Below, piece after piece: positions 10,431 through 18,831 of a DNA stretch of 64,000 bases (position 1 is the stretch's first letter; every line of letters begins with the position of its first letter). The notes beneath the pieces were generated by a model. That model was not told the origin of the DNA. It was given only the letters and a program-made list of their open reading frames with translations, and did not search any database. The translations under genes were made by a program, and so were the position numbers. This stretch comes from Mucilaginibacter dorajii. GTDB taxonomy: Bacteria; Bacteroidota; Bacteroidia; Sphingobacteriales; Sphingobacteriaceae. The stretch lies in the NCBI RefSeq assembly GCF_024808255.1, contig NZ_JANTYS010000021.1, positions 54,845 to 118,844 on the forward strand. Reading direction: 5' to 3'.

Positions 10431-10466
10431 AACCCTTCCGGGTTTTCTACCCCGGAAGAGTTTTTT
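10431..10466 (+). terminator. Stem-loop between the two GH76 genes
   Basis: A 12-bp stem with one mismatch (10431-10442 with 10451-10462) and a T run from 10461. It ends only 15 bp before the next ATG, so it may act as an attenuating rather than complete terminator. Confidence 0.7.
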
Positions 10467-10480
10467 CTCCAACTTATGCT

Positions 10481-11557
10481 ATGAAAAACACTGTATTAAC
10501 GCTTTCTATTTGCTTCTCTTTTGCTTTGCAATCGGTGGCGCAAACTATTCCTGATTATAAAACCCGCATTGCTATCATTAATAAAAATATTTATGATCAA
10601 TTTTATGACGCGAAGGCTAATCTTTATTTCGAAACCAATGACCCGGTAACCAATAAAGGGAACCATTCCTTTTTGTGGCCCTTATGCGCCCTTGTGCAGG
10701 CGGCGAACGAAATGGAGGCTGGTAACCCATCAAAAAGTTATATAGCTCCGGTTATGAAGGCAATTGATCAGTATTATTCAAATAAGCCACCGGTGCCCGG
10801 TTACCAGGCCATGGTACTCAAAGAAAAAGCCGACTCCCGTTTTTATGACGACAATGAATGGATTGCCATTGCGTTGATGGACGCTTATGCCCGCAATCAT
10901 AAAAAGGAGTACCTGGATGTTTCCAAAACCATTTATCGTTTCCTGTTATCGGGCCAAGATAGGGTTGGCGGTGGTGGTTTTTATTGGGTTGAAGGCGATA
11001 AAAAAGGCAAAAACACTTGTTCAAACGGACCAGCTATATTGGTGGCTTTGCAATTATACCAGGCAACCCATCAAAAGGCTTATTTAGATACCGCTTTATT
11101 AACTTATAACTGGGCTAAACAGCATCTTTTGTCGGCAAATGGCGTTTATTATGACGCCATCAGGGTGCCGTCAATGAGAATTGATTCGGCGTATTATACC
11201 TACAATGCCGGAACTATGCTACAGGCTGGAGCGATCCTTTATAACATCACCAAAAACAAAACATATCTTAATGATGCCCAAAATGTAGCCAAAGCCGCCG
11301 AAAAGCATTTTTACAAACAGGGCAGACTACCTGGTAATTACTGGTTTAATGCAGTTTTGCTGCGCGGTTATATCGAGCTATATAAAATTGATAAAAACAA
11401 AGCTCAGCTGCAGTTTATAATTGATGACGCCGACCGTACCTGGCAACAGGAAAAAGACGACCAAAATTTGTTAGGCCCCAAAAAAGTGAAGGCTTTAATT
11501 GACCAGGCCGCTATGTTAGAGATTTACGCGAGGTTGGACAATTTGAAACTGAAATAG
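10481..11557 (+). CDS. GH76-like secreted glycoside hydrolase (alpha-mannanase)
   Basis: A 358-residue protein with a signal peptide ending near QSVAQT and no lipobox cysteine, so it is probably periplasmic. It keeps the GH76 acidic pair in FYDDNEWIAIALMDAY (Asp123-Asp124) as well as GGGFYWVEGDKKGKNTCSNGPA and YTYNAGTMLQAGAILY. It is a diverged relative of the preceding gene rather than a recent duplicate. A surface GH76 and a periplasmic GH76 would match cutting outside the cell and trimming of imported oligomannosides; this division of labour is inference. It is the last gene on this strand before the phage block. Confidence 0.87.
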   Translation: MKNTVLTLSICFSFALQSVAQTIPDYKTRIAIINKNIYDQFYDAKANLYFETNDPVTNKGNHSFLWPLCALVQAANEMEAGNPSKSYIAPVMKAIDQYYSNKPPVPGYQAMVLKEKADSRFYDDNEWIAIALMDAYARNHKKEYLDVSKTIYRFLLSGQDRVGGGGFYWVEGDKKGKNTCSNGPAILVALQLYQATHQKAYLDTALLTYNWAKQHLLSANGVYYDAIRVPSMRIDSAYYTYNAGTMLQAGAILYNITKNKTYLNDAQNVAKAAEKHFYKQGRLPGNYWFNAVLLRGYIELYKIDKNKAQLQFIIDDADRTWQQEKDDQNLLGPKKVKALIDQAAMLEIYARLDNLKLK

Positions 11558-11610
11558 TTATTCATCAATGATCAAGTCGTGTTAAAGCCGCCTTATTTGA
11601 TGGTTACTAC

Positions 11611-12702
11611 CTATTTAAGCGCTTTGACCACTCTTTTGACTCTGAAATATTCAATTTTTTGACTAACAAATTTGATTAAAATTGCAGAGCAGGCTATGGA
11701 AAGCAATGCTGTCATCGCTGATTGATAGCTATCTTTTAAACCAAAATGTATTATGATTCTTCTACTTATGTCCAAAAATATCAAATGAGAAATATAGATT
11801 GGATATGACATTTCACCAATATAGCGGTCTAATTTGCTGCTTTTTGATAGCTCAAATACAAACGGAATTGCAATGGCGACAGATGCCAGGTAGATAAAAT
11901 CTTTGCTTTCCGACGCATCAAAATAGCTGTAAAACACGGTGAAGGCAATAATATAAATCAGCAAAAAAATAGAAACATATTTTGGTAGCCTTATCGTTTT
12001 TAAATAATCATAGGCATTATAGCTAAGTATTCCCAGCAGAAAAAAAATGATTTGATAAGGCAATAACCTATATATAAAGGGATCGTAAGTCACGGCGGCT
12101 ACTTTCGCAATCAAACGGATTATTAACAGCACTATAATGAACATGATGAGGCCTTTGTTTTTAAGTTTCACCAATAAAGGGCTGATAATATAAAATATCA
12201 ATTCTAAACTTACCGACCATAGCGGAATATCAAGAATAAACCTAAAAAGCGGGAGCCTGGTTTGTAGAAAATGATTTGTAAATAAAATAGTCCCGTTGCT
12301 TTCCACCGTGAAGAAAAAAGTACATTCCTGGCCAATTATGATAATGTTTGTTACCAACAAATAGCCAAAAGTTAACGGAGATAACGTATGCCAATAATCG
12401 GCATATAATTGCAAGGTTTGAAAATTACCTGTTTTATACCCATATATGAAGTAGTAGGCAATAAATATCAAAAGTACAACCCAGTAAAGTGGGTATATCC
12501 TCAAAAAACGGTTTGTAATAAACAGTTTGTAATAATTATCGATCTTAAAGTATTTTTCTTTTAAAACCATGGCCATGTAGAAGCCCGAAATTATAAAGAA
12601 TGATTCTACAGCTATATTTCCTGGTATTAAATCTGTACCAAACAAAGGTTTACTATGTGTAACTATAACAGATAAGGCCAGCAAAAAACGTAAGAAACCC
12701 AT
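11611..12702 (-). CDS. Acyltransferase 3 family membrane O-acyltransferase
   Basis: Starting at the ATG at 12702 (363 residues) the protein opens with GFLRFLLALSVIVTHSKPL, the usual first membrane helix with the catalytic-type His of the acyltransferase 3 (OafA/YrhL) family; the longer frame start at 12792 would overlap the upstream small gene. About ten membrane helices follow, with the family's ESFFIISGFYMAMVL and an FLRIYPLYW helix. These enzymes O-acetylate surface polysaccharides. It is the last gene of the leftward phage block, 61 bp after two small membrane genes. Phages often carry such genes to alter the host receptor, but a host origin cannot be excluded. Confidence 0.85.
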   Translation of the reverse strand: MGFLRFLLALSVIVTHSKPLFGTDLIPGNIAVESFFIISGFYMAMVLKEKYFKIDNYYKLFITNRFLRIYPLYWVVLLIFIAYYFIYGYKTGNFQTLQLYADYWHTLSPLTFGYLLVTNIIIIGQECTFFFTVESNGTILFTNHFLQTRLPLFRFILDIPLWSVSLELIFYIISPLLVKLKNKGLIMFIIVLLIIRLIAKVAAVTYDPFIYRLLPYQIIFFLLGILSYNAYDYLKTIRLPKYVSIFLLIYIIAFTVFYSYFDASESKDFIYLASVAIAIPFVFELSKSSKLDRYIGEMSYPIYISHLIFLDISRRIIIHFGLKDSYQSAMTALLSIACSAILIKFVSQKIEYFRVKRVVKALK

Positions 12703-12763
12703 ATTGATTTTATAGTAAGAATTTGTTTGTAAGATAAATCTTAAAATGAAATTTCGAGTATGT

Positions 12764-13015
12764 TTACGTTTTCTTTCCGTTCTTGATCTCATTTACTTCC
12801 TGCTGAAGAACAGAAACCTGGTTTTCCAGTATTTTGAGTCTTACCTCATTTACCCGGTTTTGTGTCTCCTGGATAGCCCTCACCTCCTGCAAATTGCTCT
12901 TCAATTGAAAATAGGAAGTCATCACGGTAATTACAATACTGATAGTACTTACCACTGTTACCACAATGTTCTTCAAGGTAATACCCCTAATCTCGCGATG
13001 TTCAAGAGTTGTCAT
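12764..13015 (-). CDS. Small membrane-anchored coiled-coil protein (phage lysis/holin-associated type)
   Basis: An 83-residue protein: about 16 charged residues, one membrane segment (NIVVTVVSTISIVITVMTSYF), then a heptad-rich coiled coil to the end (RLKILENQVSVLQQEVNEI). This layout resembles XhlA-like haemolysin/holin accessory proteins and spanin-type subunits. It starts two bases after the stop of the next upstream gene, another small membrane protein, so the two are translationally linked. Position at the end of the phage block fits a lysis role, but no endolysin is recognisable beside it. Confidence 0.7.
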   Translation of the reverse strand: MTTLEHREIRGITLKNIVVTVVSTISIVITVMTSYFQLKSNLQEVRAIQETQNRVNEVRLKILENQVSVLQQEVNEIKNGKKT

Positions 13016-13017
13016 GA

Positions 13018-13284
13018 TTATTGAGTTACAGTTTGTTGAATAGTTGGTTCAGCCTTATCACTATCTATAGTGTTAGGCTCAGTTTGTTTTACCGCAAACT
13101 GCGATACTGTAGCTATAGTGGCGCCAATAGCAGTGGCTATTGCCGAGATTGCCGGTGGTACAATGCCAATTTTACTTAATGAAACCGCCAGGGTAACCAA
13201 GCCGGCGCCCAGAACCTGGGCTTTTTTAAAAAATGCAGGAGTATCAGCCATGATACGCTGCCATAGTGAAAGTTTTTTTTCCAT
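13018..13284 (-). CDS. Small holin-like membrane protein
   Basis: The ATG at 13284 gives 88 residues; the frame is open further upstream but that part does not look coding. After the amphipathic start MEKKLSLWQRIMADTPAFFKK come two hydrophobic segments (VLGAGLVTLAVSLSKIGI and ISAIATAIGATIATVSQFA) and a polar tail. This is the size and layout of class II holins or phage-encoded membrane proteins in Bacteroidota prophages. It precedes a coiled-coil membrane gene with a two-base gap and follows the tail fibre gene across a 311-bp gap. Confidence 0.65.
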   Translation of the reverse strand: MEKKLSLWQRIMADTPAFFKKAQVLGAGLVTLAVSLSKIGIVPPAISAIATAIGATIATVSQFAVKQTEPNTIDSDKAEPTIQQTVTQ

Positions 13285-13595
13285 GGGGTAAATATTAAAG
13301 GTTTTAAATGTGTTTTTTGGGAATTTGCACGTAAACTGATGCACATATTTTTACGATTTGCGTGGCAAATAAATCAATCGGATAAAAATCATTGTAAACA
13401 TTTTCCAGACAACAGTGGACTGGAATATTAAAAAAGCTATTTATCTGGCCCAATTTTTGGCCGTTATATATGGACTTACAACTATGTAAAGAATTAAGAC
13501 ATAATTGCATATGTTCCTAAAAAAGGTTACAGATCCCGATAAATATTCCCTGCCTAAACATGTAATGCAGATAATCGCTAAAAATGATTTAGATA
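13285..13595. other. Gap between holin-like gene and tail fibre
   Basis: No convincing gene is seen. A 68-codon frame at 13304-13510 (minus) has an unlikely composition (Cys-rich, no family features) and is not called. The stretch probably carries a promoter for the lysis genes, but none could be placed. Confidence 0.5.
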
Positions 13596-15929
13596 TTAAG
13601 CTGAAGTAATCGTCTCCCAAGCGGTTCCATTGTAAAAATTCATTTTATGTGTAGTTAGATTATAAATCTCCAAGCCTTCAGCAGGCGTTAATATAGCATC
13701 TCGCTGCATACTAGTCATACGAGGTTTTAAAAAACCTTCTGTAGTGCTGCTAATGGCTACCCGCGCTGATGGAATATCGGAATCAGAAATATTACTACCA
13801 ATCTGTAGTCGCCCAGATGATTGGATCTGCATCATCTTAATACTTATACCATCGGTACCATTGGACAATTTGAAATCTAAACGCCCTTCCGAATAGGTGT
13901 TTTCCACGGTAGTTATTCCATCGTTATCAAACAATGTTATCCTTCCAGCTCTACCGCCATTGAACGATTGTATAGCTTTTGTTTGTCCAATTGCGATGCC
14001 TTTTGGTGTTGTAGCGATACCTAAATTATCAATATAAAAACCTAAAACCTGCGTTCCATTCACACCATTTGAAACGTAAAACTCGTGTTGTCCAGAATTA
14101 TAATAGTTTCTATATTCCGTTGAACCAGTTGTGCCATTGTAAAGCAAAATTAACGCTCCCTGGTTATTCCCTGCGCCTATCTTTGAATCCGCCTTTAAAA
14201 ACACATCCCTGGTTGAGTCAAACGCAACAAAGTCAGAAGCCCCAATTTGTTTTAAACCACCATCTAAGTACATCATTCCGTTTGTTGTAACACCGTCAGG
14301 TAAGGCATATGAACTAACGAGATTTTCTGAATCATCTAATAAAATTAACCTCTGTCCGCTGCTTAATTGGGGGTTTTTGAGGACTAATTTAGAAAACTCG
14401 ACAGGCCCATCAACCAACATTCTTTTTCCTGAAGCATTGAAATTCGTTACCCCGAAAGCTCCCAATATAATTTGTGCCATTATAGTCGCACCTAAATTAT
14501 TAGGGTGAACTAAATCAGCAGTTAAAAGCTGTTGGCCATAACCAGCGTTGAGCATTGGATTATATATATCAATAAACTTTGTTCCATACATTACGCCGAC
14601 CTCTTCGATAGCCGTATTAAAGGCAATTGTTTTAGCGGCTGAAGTGCCGTTAGTAGACGCTCCATTTATACTAAGTAAGGTTATATCCACATACGCCCAA
14701 CCTTTAGCAACTATGGCATTTAAAAACGTAATATAATCCGTTTTAAACTGAGTATTTGTAGTGGATGAGGCAGCGTCATTAACTCCAAGTGCTACAAATA
14801 AATATTTTAATGAAGACGTCTTAATGGGAATTGCAGATAAGTCAAAAGTAACAACAGTTGAACCTCCTTGTCCGTTATTGACCTCTGTCATAGATAGGCC
14901 ATCAGCGACTTGTTTGGTAAATCGCTTGTTATCGGTTGTACCTCCGCCAGATACGATACTGTCGCCCAAAAAGACTACGCTTAGAGAACTGACATCTGTA
15001 GTGTTAGCATTTATGTTTAGTGTTTCTGTAGCGGGAGAAAATAACAAATATGGGTTTTGCTCTAAGGTGCCGTCCGATTTCCCATAAATCAATTGATTAG
15101 GCATTAGGTTACTGATGGCCGCATCGCTGGTACCAGGCGGGCCAGTCGCACCGGTCGCACCGGTTGGGCCAGCCGGACCCTGTGGTCCGATTGGGCCTAC
15201 AGTATTTTGATTTTCAGAAAGAACATTCACTTGCCCCTGCAAATCCGCGTCAGCAGCAATCCTTGCTGCTGTCTCTGACGCTATTGCTTCCCCTTCGGAA
15301 TTATCCAACGTGAAACCGGCAGGCCATACACCGTTTGTTTTAGGCCCGTAAAAAACATAGGTAGTTGTATTGATATAATAATCGCCGTTGGTGCCGGTGT
15401 ATAGGTTTGAAGGTACGCCGGTGCCACTCAAAATGGTTTTGCCACTGGTACCTGCTGCTCCCGTTGGTCCGGCCGGGCCAGTAGCGCCCGCCGGACCGGT
15501 TTGCATGGAAAATACCTGGTTCCATGCGTCTGCCGATTTTTTATAAAAGATACCGCTAAGTGTGTTTATAAAAGTGTCGCCGTTTTTGCCAGTAACAGCG
15601 CCCGGTACACTTGTGCCGTATAACACCGTTCCGTCGCCGTTGTTGCCGGAGGGGAAGGAGTAGAAGACGGTCCAGGTACCGGCTATTTTTTGCGCTATGG
15701 CACCTGCTGTGGTATTGATGAAAACATCGCCGTTTTTGCCGGATATGTTTGGGGGCAGGGCATTGCCAAACGAAATTGAGGCTCCAACGGCCAATTCAGC
15801 CCCTATTAATTCAAGTAGTGTGCTAAAGGCAAATTGGTAATCAGTACCGTTTTTTAGCAGGATAGAGGTATCGGATGCATCTATGGACGATGCTACGGGC
15901 AGATCGCTTATTTTTTTATCGGTTGCCAT
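13596..15929 (-). CDS. Phage tail fibre with collagen-like repeats and an SGNH/GDSL esterase domain
   Basis: A 777-residue protein. The N-terminus carries three repeats of the type NGDxFINTxxG (near 67, 117 and 181), with collagen-like Gly-X-Y blocks at about 144-160 and 245-266. Residues about 315-500 form an SGNH hydrolase: VVFLGDSIVSGG (Ser324), a NGQGGST block, FVALGVND and the C-terminal DLVHPNN Asp-His pair. Then follow beta-rich repeats and a C-terminal segment (GFLKPRMTSMQRDAI, KMNFYNGTAW) common to Bacteroidota fibres. It likely trimerises and binds and deacetylates a surface glycan. The start codon overlaps the stop of the upstream gene by ATGA. Confidence 0.85.
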   Translation of the reverse strand: MATDKKISDLPVASSIDASDTSILLKNGTDYQFAFSTLLELIGAELAVGASISFGNALPPNISGKNGDVFINTTAGAIAQKIAGTWTVFYSFPSGNNGDGTVLYGTSVPGAVTGKNGDTFINTLSGIFYKKSADAWNQVFSMQTGPAGATGPAGPTGAAGTSGKTILSGTGVPSNLYTGTNGDYYINTTTYVFYGPKTNGVWPAGFTLDNSEGEAIASETAARIAADADLQGQVNVLSENQNTVGPIGPQGPAGPTGATGATGPPGTSDAAISNLMPNQLIYGKSDGTLEQNPYLLFSPATETLNINANTTDVSSLSVVFLGDSIVSGGGTTDNKRFTKQVADGLSMTEVNNGQGGSTVVTFDLSAIPIKTSSLKYLFVALGVNDAASSTTNTQFKTDYITFLNAIVAKGWAYVDITLLSINGASTNGTSAAKTIAFNTAIEEVGVMYGTKFIDIYNPMLNAGYGQQLLTADLVHPNNLGATIMAQIILGAFGVTNFNASGKRMLVDGPVEFSKLVLKNPQLSSGQRLILLDDSENLVSSYALPDGVTTNGMMYLDGGLKQIGASDFVAFDSTRDVFLKADSKIGAGNNQGALILLYNGTTGSTEYRNYYNSGQHEFYVSNGVNGTQVLGFYIDNLGIATTPKGIAIGQTKAIQSFNGGRAGRITLFDNDGITTVENTYSEGRLDFKLSNGTDGISIKMMQIQSSGRLQIGSNISDSDIPSARVAISSTTEGFLKPRMTSMQRDAILTPAEGLEIYNLTTHKMNFYNGTAWETITSA

Positions 15930-16543
15930 CAGTTTAAAAATTCGGTAATGGTTAAATTGTAATTGTTGTAATTAGCGGGATAGTTAAAGCTGGTTTTATC
16001 AACTCCTCTTATCCGCGGACCGGCCTGCCTGCTGCTTTTGTTTTTGGCGTTATAGCGCCACAGCGGGAAATCTGCTTTGTTATCCCACAAAAACTTTTCA
16101 ATATCATTGGCATAAGCATTGGCAATACTACGTTGTTGCTGCACCAGTTTTACCACTTCGGGCGAGGTTAAGGCGTCGCCATTGTCGTGACGTTTAATAA
16201 CGGGACCGGTAGCTGTATAATGCACGGCATCGTTTTCAATAAACCTGGCGAAGGTGAAGTATACCATCGTGGGCGCTATACCTTCGTATAATACAATATG
16301 TCCATAATCGTCTAAATACTCGGTGCCGTTCACCAGGTCTTTGTATGGTTGCGGTGCATCTTCTTTTAAAGTTCCATCTTCGTTAAAATGGCTCAAAAGA
16401 TCATAGTATAAGGCGTGTCCTAAAAATGGTTTCAGGTCCAGCTCCTGGGCTTTTTTAATGAAAACCCTCAGGCGTTCGGGTTTGATGTTTACAGCGATAT
16501 CCTCAAATGGCTGAAACGTGGTTTGATTGATGAGATAGATCAT
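15929..16543 (-). CDS. Phage head-tail connector-like protein (DUF6712-like)
   Basis: A 204-residue protein starting MIYLINQTTFQPFEDIAVNI. I recognise it as resembling a family found in Bacteroidota prophages near portal and tail genes (DUF6712-like): helical, with IKPERLRVFIKKAQELDLKPFLG near the N-terminus and VYFTFARFIENDAVHYT in the middle. Size and position after the portal suggest an adaptor/head-completion role. It overlaps the tail fibre gene by one base (ATGA), so the two are translationally coupled. The function is inference. Confidence 0.6.
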   Translation of the reverse strand: MIYLINQTTFQPFEDIAVNIKPERLRVFIKKAQELDLKPFLGHALYYDLLSHFNEDGTLKEDAPQPYKDLVNGTEYLDDYGHIVLYEGIAPTMVYFTFARFIENDAVHYTATGPVIKRHDNGDALTSPEVVKLVQQQRSIANAYANDIEKFLWDNKADFPLWRYNAKNKSSRQAGPRIRGVDKTSFNYPANYNNYNLTITEFLN

Positions 16544-16557
16544 AGGAAAGTTTTCTA

Positions 16558-16705
16558 AAGCCCCCTCTAAATCTCCTCCGGTAGGGGAGACTTTAGGACG
16601 GACGGTTAAAAATTGATTTTGAGTGTGTAGTTAGTCTTTGGGTTTTCCTCGGATATCAAGACTTTGTTTTCGAAGTGCTCCCTTCGGGGAAGATTTAGGA
16701 GGGAC
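16558..16705. repeat. GC-rich inverted-repeat element (group A), connector/portal junction
   Basis: Arms 16558-16597 and 16675-16705 share AGCCCCCTCTAAATCTCC- and CCTTCGGGGAAGATTTAGG-type sequence and can pair; each arm holds its own short palindrome. It fills the gap between two phage genes and ends at the stop codon of the portal gene. Confidence 0.7.
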
Positions 16706-16708
16706 TGT

Positions 16709-17992
16709 TTAGCTACACATCGCTTCGGCCTCGTTCTGTTTAAAGCCGTAGGCATAAACCAGGGCGGCTATCTTATTTTTCGCCGGGATGGTGGAAGCCA
16801 GTAGCGTGTTAATGGCATTTCCGGCCTTAATACCAGGGTTATCATCCGCAGCTATTGCCGGTACAGGTTTGATAGCCCAATTATTGGCAGAATTAATATC
16901 TGCATAAAAGTGACTGAATACTTCGGCAAGCGTCTCGGCAAGGTCTGCTCTGTCGGCGGCTGTATTATCATTAAACTCTATGATTGCCTGCTTTTTCTCG
17001 CTGCCATTACTCAATCCAGATGATTTTTCGGCATTGATCAATTCCTTTGGTACCGAAAACCCTTTGATGATTCGGGACTCAACAGATCTTTCGGTGGTTT
17101 CAAATAGCTTATCATTGTTTTGGATAGGGTAGGCCTTAAACTCCGGTTTGGAATTTTCATCCTCATATTCAATAACGATGATCTTTTGCGCACTTTTAAC
17201 ACCCTGGAAAGCCCCGAGGTCTTGTTCCATTTGCGATGGGGTGTTTATCCCTGCAAACTCATCGGCATCTGGCTTGCTGTTATCCGCTTCTTCCCGGCGT
17301 GCTTGCATAAACAGCATGGTTGAGGGTAAAAAACCTGTAGTAACTTCTCTGTTGTTAAATATCTTAATGCCAGCCTCGGTTTCAAAATCTTCCCAAACAG
17401 AATCGGCTTCAATTAACGGGTAATCATCAACCTCGGGATTAAAATAAAGCAGCTGGCCTTTGTAATGTTCCCATCCGCCCGCAGCGGTAACCTGTTGTTG
17501 AATAACAGCGGCATCAGGATCATATTTATCTAAAAAGGTGATCTTGCTGCGCATAATGTTTTTCCAGGTTTTGCGGCCCCAGTCGTTATAAATGGCAAAC
17601 TTATCGGCTGTCTCGGGGCAATCGGTATCGCCCATTCTTATATCCTCAAACTTTACATAGTTTACTGATGATATTTTAAAATTGGCATTATAATTTACAT
17701 GGATCCCGAAGCCGGTGAATAGTGCTTTATCTGTTGCTAAGGCTTTTAATAGTTTGGCTATCGTTAGCCCATTGGTGTTGATTATTTGCTTGCCCAATCC
17801 GGCGGCTTCAAAGCCGTTGCCCGCTATAAACTTGGTCCTTTTATTCCAACAGTCTTTGGCGGTTGGCGATCCGGCAACCAGTTCCAGCATTCGTTGCGGG
17901 TAGGCGTTATCCAGGTCGTAATTTAAGATGCCATAGGTTTGGTTAGGTCTTACCAGTATCCGGCGTTCAATTTGTGGCAGGTAGGTTTTCAT
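16709..17992 (-). CDS. Phage portal-like protein
   Basis: A 427-residue protein with portal-like features: an early helical segment with DCWNKRTKFIAGNGFEAAG, a central wing region (VKFEDIRMGDTD, LLYFNPEVDDYPLIEADSVWED) and a clip/stem region with VESRIIKGFSVPKELI, where portals contact DNA. The portal forms the dodecameric gate through which terminase pumps DNA. It is unusual that it lies downstream of capsid and tube genes rather than next to the large terminase. Repeat elements flank it on both sides. Assigned by pattern, not by search. Confidence 0.75.
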   Translation of the reverse strand: MKTYLPQIERRILVRPNQTYGILNYDLDNAYPQRMLELVAGSPTAKDCWNKRTKFIAGNGFEAAGLGKQIINTNGLTIAKLLKALATDKALFTGFGIHVNYNANFKISSVNYVKFEDIRMGDTDCPETADKFAIYNDWGRKTWKNIMRSKITFLDKYDPDAAVIQQQVTAAGGWEHYKGQLLYFNPEVDDYPLIEADSVWEDFETEAGIKIFNNREVTTGFLPSTMLFMQARREEADNSKPDADEFAGINTPSQMEQDLGAFQGVKSAQKIIVIEYEDENSKPEFKAYPIQNNDKLFETTERSVESRIIKGFSVPKELINAEKSSGLSNGSEKKQAIIEFNDNTAADRADLAETLAEVFSHFYADINSANNWAIKPVPAIAADDNPGIKAGNAINTLLASTIPAKNKIAALVYAYGFKQNEAEAMCS

Positions 17993-17993
17993 T

Positions 17994-18123
17994 TGCCCTC
18001 CTTACCCCCTGAAGGGGGAGTTAGCTTGCTAACTTCTTTTGTTTGATTGTTGAAATTCATTCTGTTGTTTTTCTGATAGGCCCCTTCAGGGGTAAGTGTA
18101 TATGAAGTGATAAGGGTTAGGAG
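17994..18123. repeat. GC-rich inverted-repeat element (group A), before the portal gene
   Basis: The left arm (17994-18023) carries TACCCCCTGAAGGGGGAG and the right arm (18078-18123) GCCCCTTCAGGGGTAAG with a second AAGGGTTAGGAGG piece. It occupies the whole gap between the portal start and the stop of the upstream gene. Confidence 0.75.
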
Positions 18124-18126
18124 GCG

Positions 18127-18729
18127 TTAAGCCGGCGATCCTGAGGTTATAGTTAAAAGCTCAATAGCTGCAATTGTACTTGCATAAGTTGCGGGGCCAG
18201 ATTGTGGTGCTATTGAAATAGCCCTTGGTGGATAAGGCTCTTTCAGCTTATCGGGGTTGGTAAGTTTTAATTTATAACCACCATCTAAAGTTTCATCGGT
18301 GGCGTTGCGTTCGGCATCGGTGAGGATCAATCCATTCACCGCGCCAAAAAGTTCAATGGCCGAATCGCTTGATTTATAGTTGTTAACCGCTATAGCCCTT
18401 ACCCTGCCATAGCCCATGGCCATTAATTGGGCTTTAATATCTACCGATAAGCCGGCAATGTTAAAGTCTATCTCCTCGGTATAGCGCGGCCCTACCTGGG
18501 TTTTGGTAAGTTTCGACATGGTGTTGAAACTGTTATTAGTGCCCTCAAACTTATAGATCTTTGCACCGCCAACCGCGCTTAAGCCGGTAATGATTAAAGG
18601 GTTACTTATATCATAAGTTAAAGCGATATCATCCTGGTTAAATATGTATACCACATCCTCTATGCCCGATGTTATAGGCTCATCTATACCCAGCTGAAAG
18701 CCGGCGTTTATTTTATTGTAAATTGACAT
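18127..18729 (-). CDS. Probable phage tail tube protein
   Basis: A 200-residue, beta-rich protein without membrane segments. It opens MSIYNKINAGFQLGID and contains MSKLTKTQVGPRYTEEIDFNI and a long polar C-terminal stretch. Size, composition and a position right after the capsid gene suggest a major tail (tube) protein, but no diagnostic motif is visible; a head decoration protein or connector is the alternative. The gene ends about ten residues after a Ser/Thr-rich tail at the edge of a repeat element. Confidence 0.45.
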   Translation of the reverse strand: MSIYNKINAGFQLGIDEPITSGIEDVVYIFNQDDIALTYDISNPLIITGLSAVGGAKIYKFEGTNNSFNTMSKLTKTQVGPRYTEEIDFNIAGLSVDIKAQLMAMGYGRVRAIAVNNYKSSDSAIELFGAVNGLILTDAERNATDETLDGGYKLKLTNPDKLKEPYPPRAISIAPQSGPATYASTIAAIELLTITSGSPA

Positions 18730-18734
18730 GTTTA

Positions 18735-18829
18735 TTAGTTGATTAAGTTAGATTGGTTGATTAAGTTGATTGGGTTTTAAGTGGGGTTAATAACCATTCA
18801 CTTAATCAACCCAATCAACCACTCACTAT
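18735..18829. repeat. Word-repeat inverted element (group B), capsid/tube gap
   Basis: The left arm (18735-18775) repeats GTTGATTAAG / GTTGATTGG; the right arm (18795-18829) is the complement (CTTAATCAACCCAATCAACC). The element fills the gap between the two phage genes. Confidence 0.7.
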
Positions 18830-18831
18830 TG

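Noticed and set aside
13304..13510. 68-codon frame on the minus strand between holin-like gene and tail fibre
   Set aside because: Cysteine-rich unlikely composition, no motif, overlaps the upstream part of the holin gene leader.
13596..15929. Diversity-generating retroelement target in the tail fibre
   Set aside because: No reverse transcriptase, template repeat or C-type lectin-like variable end was seen in the window.
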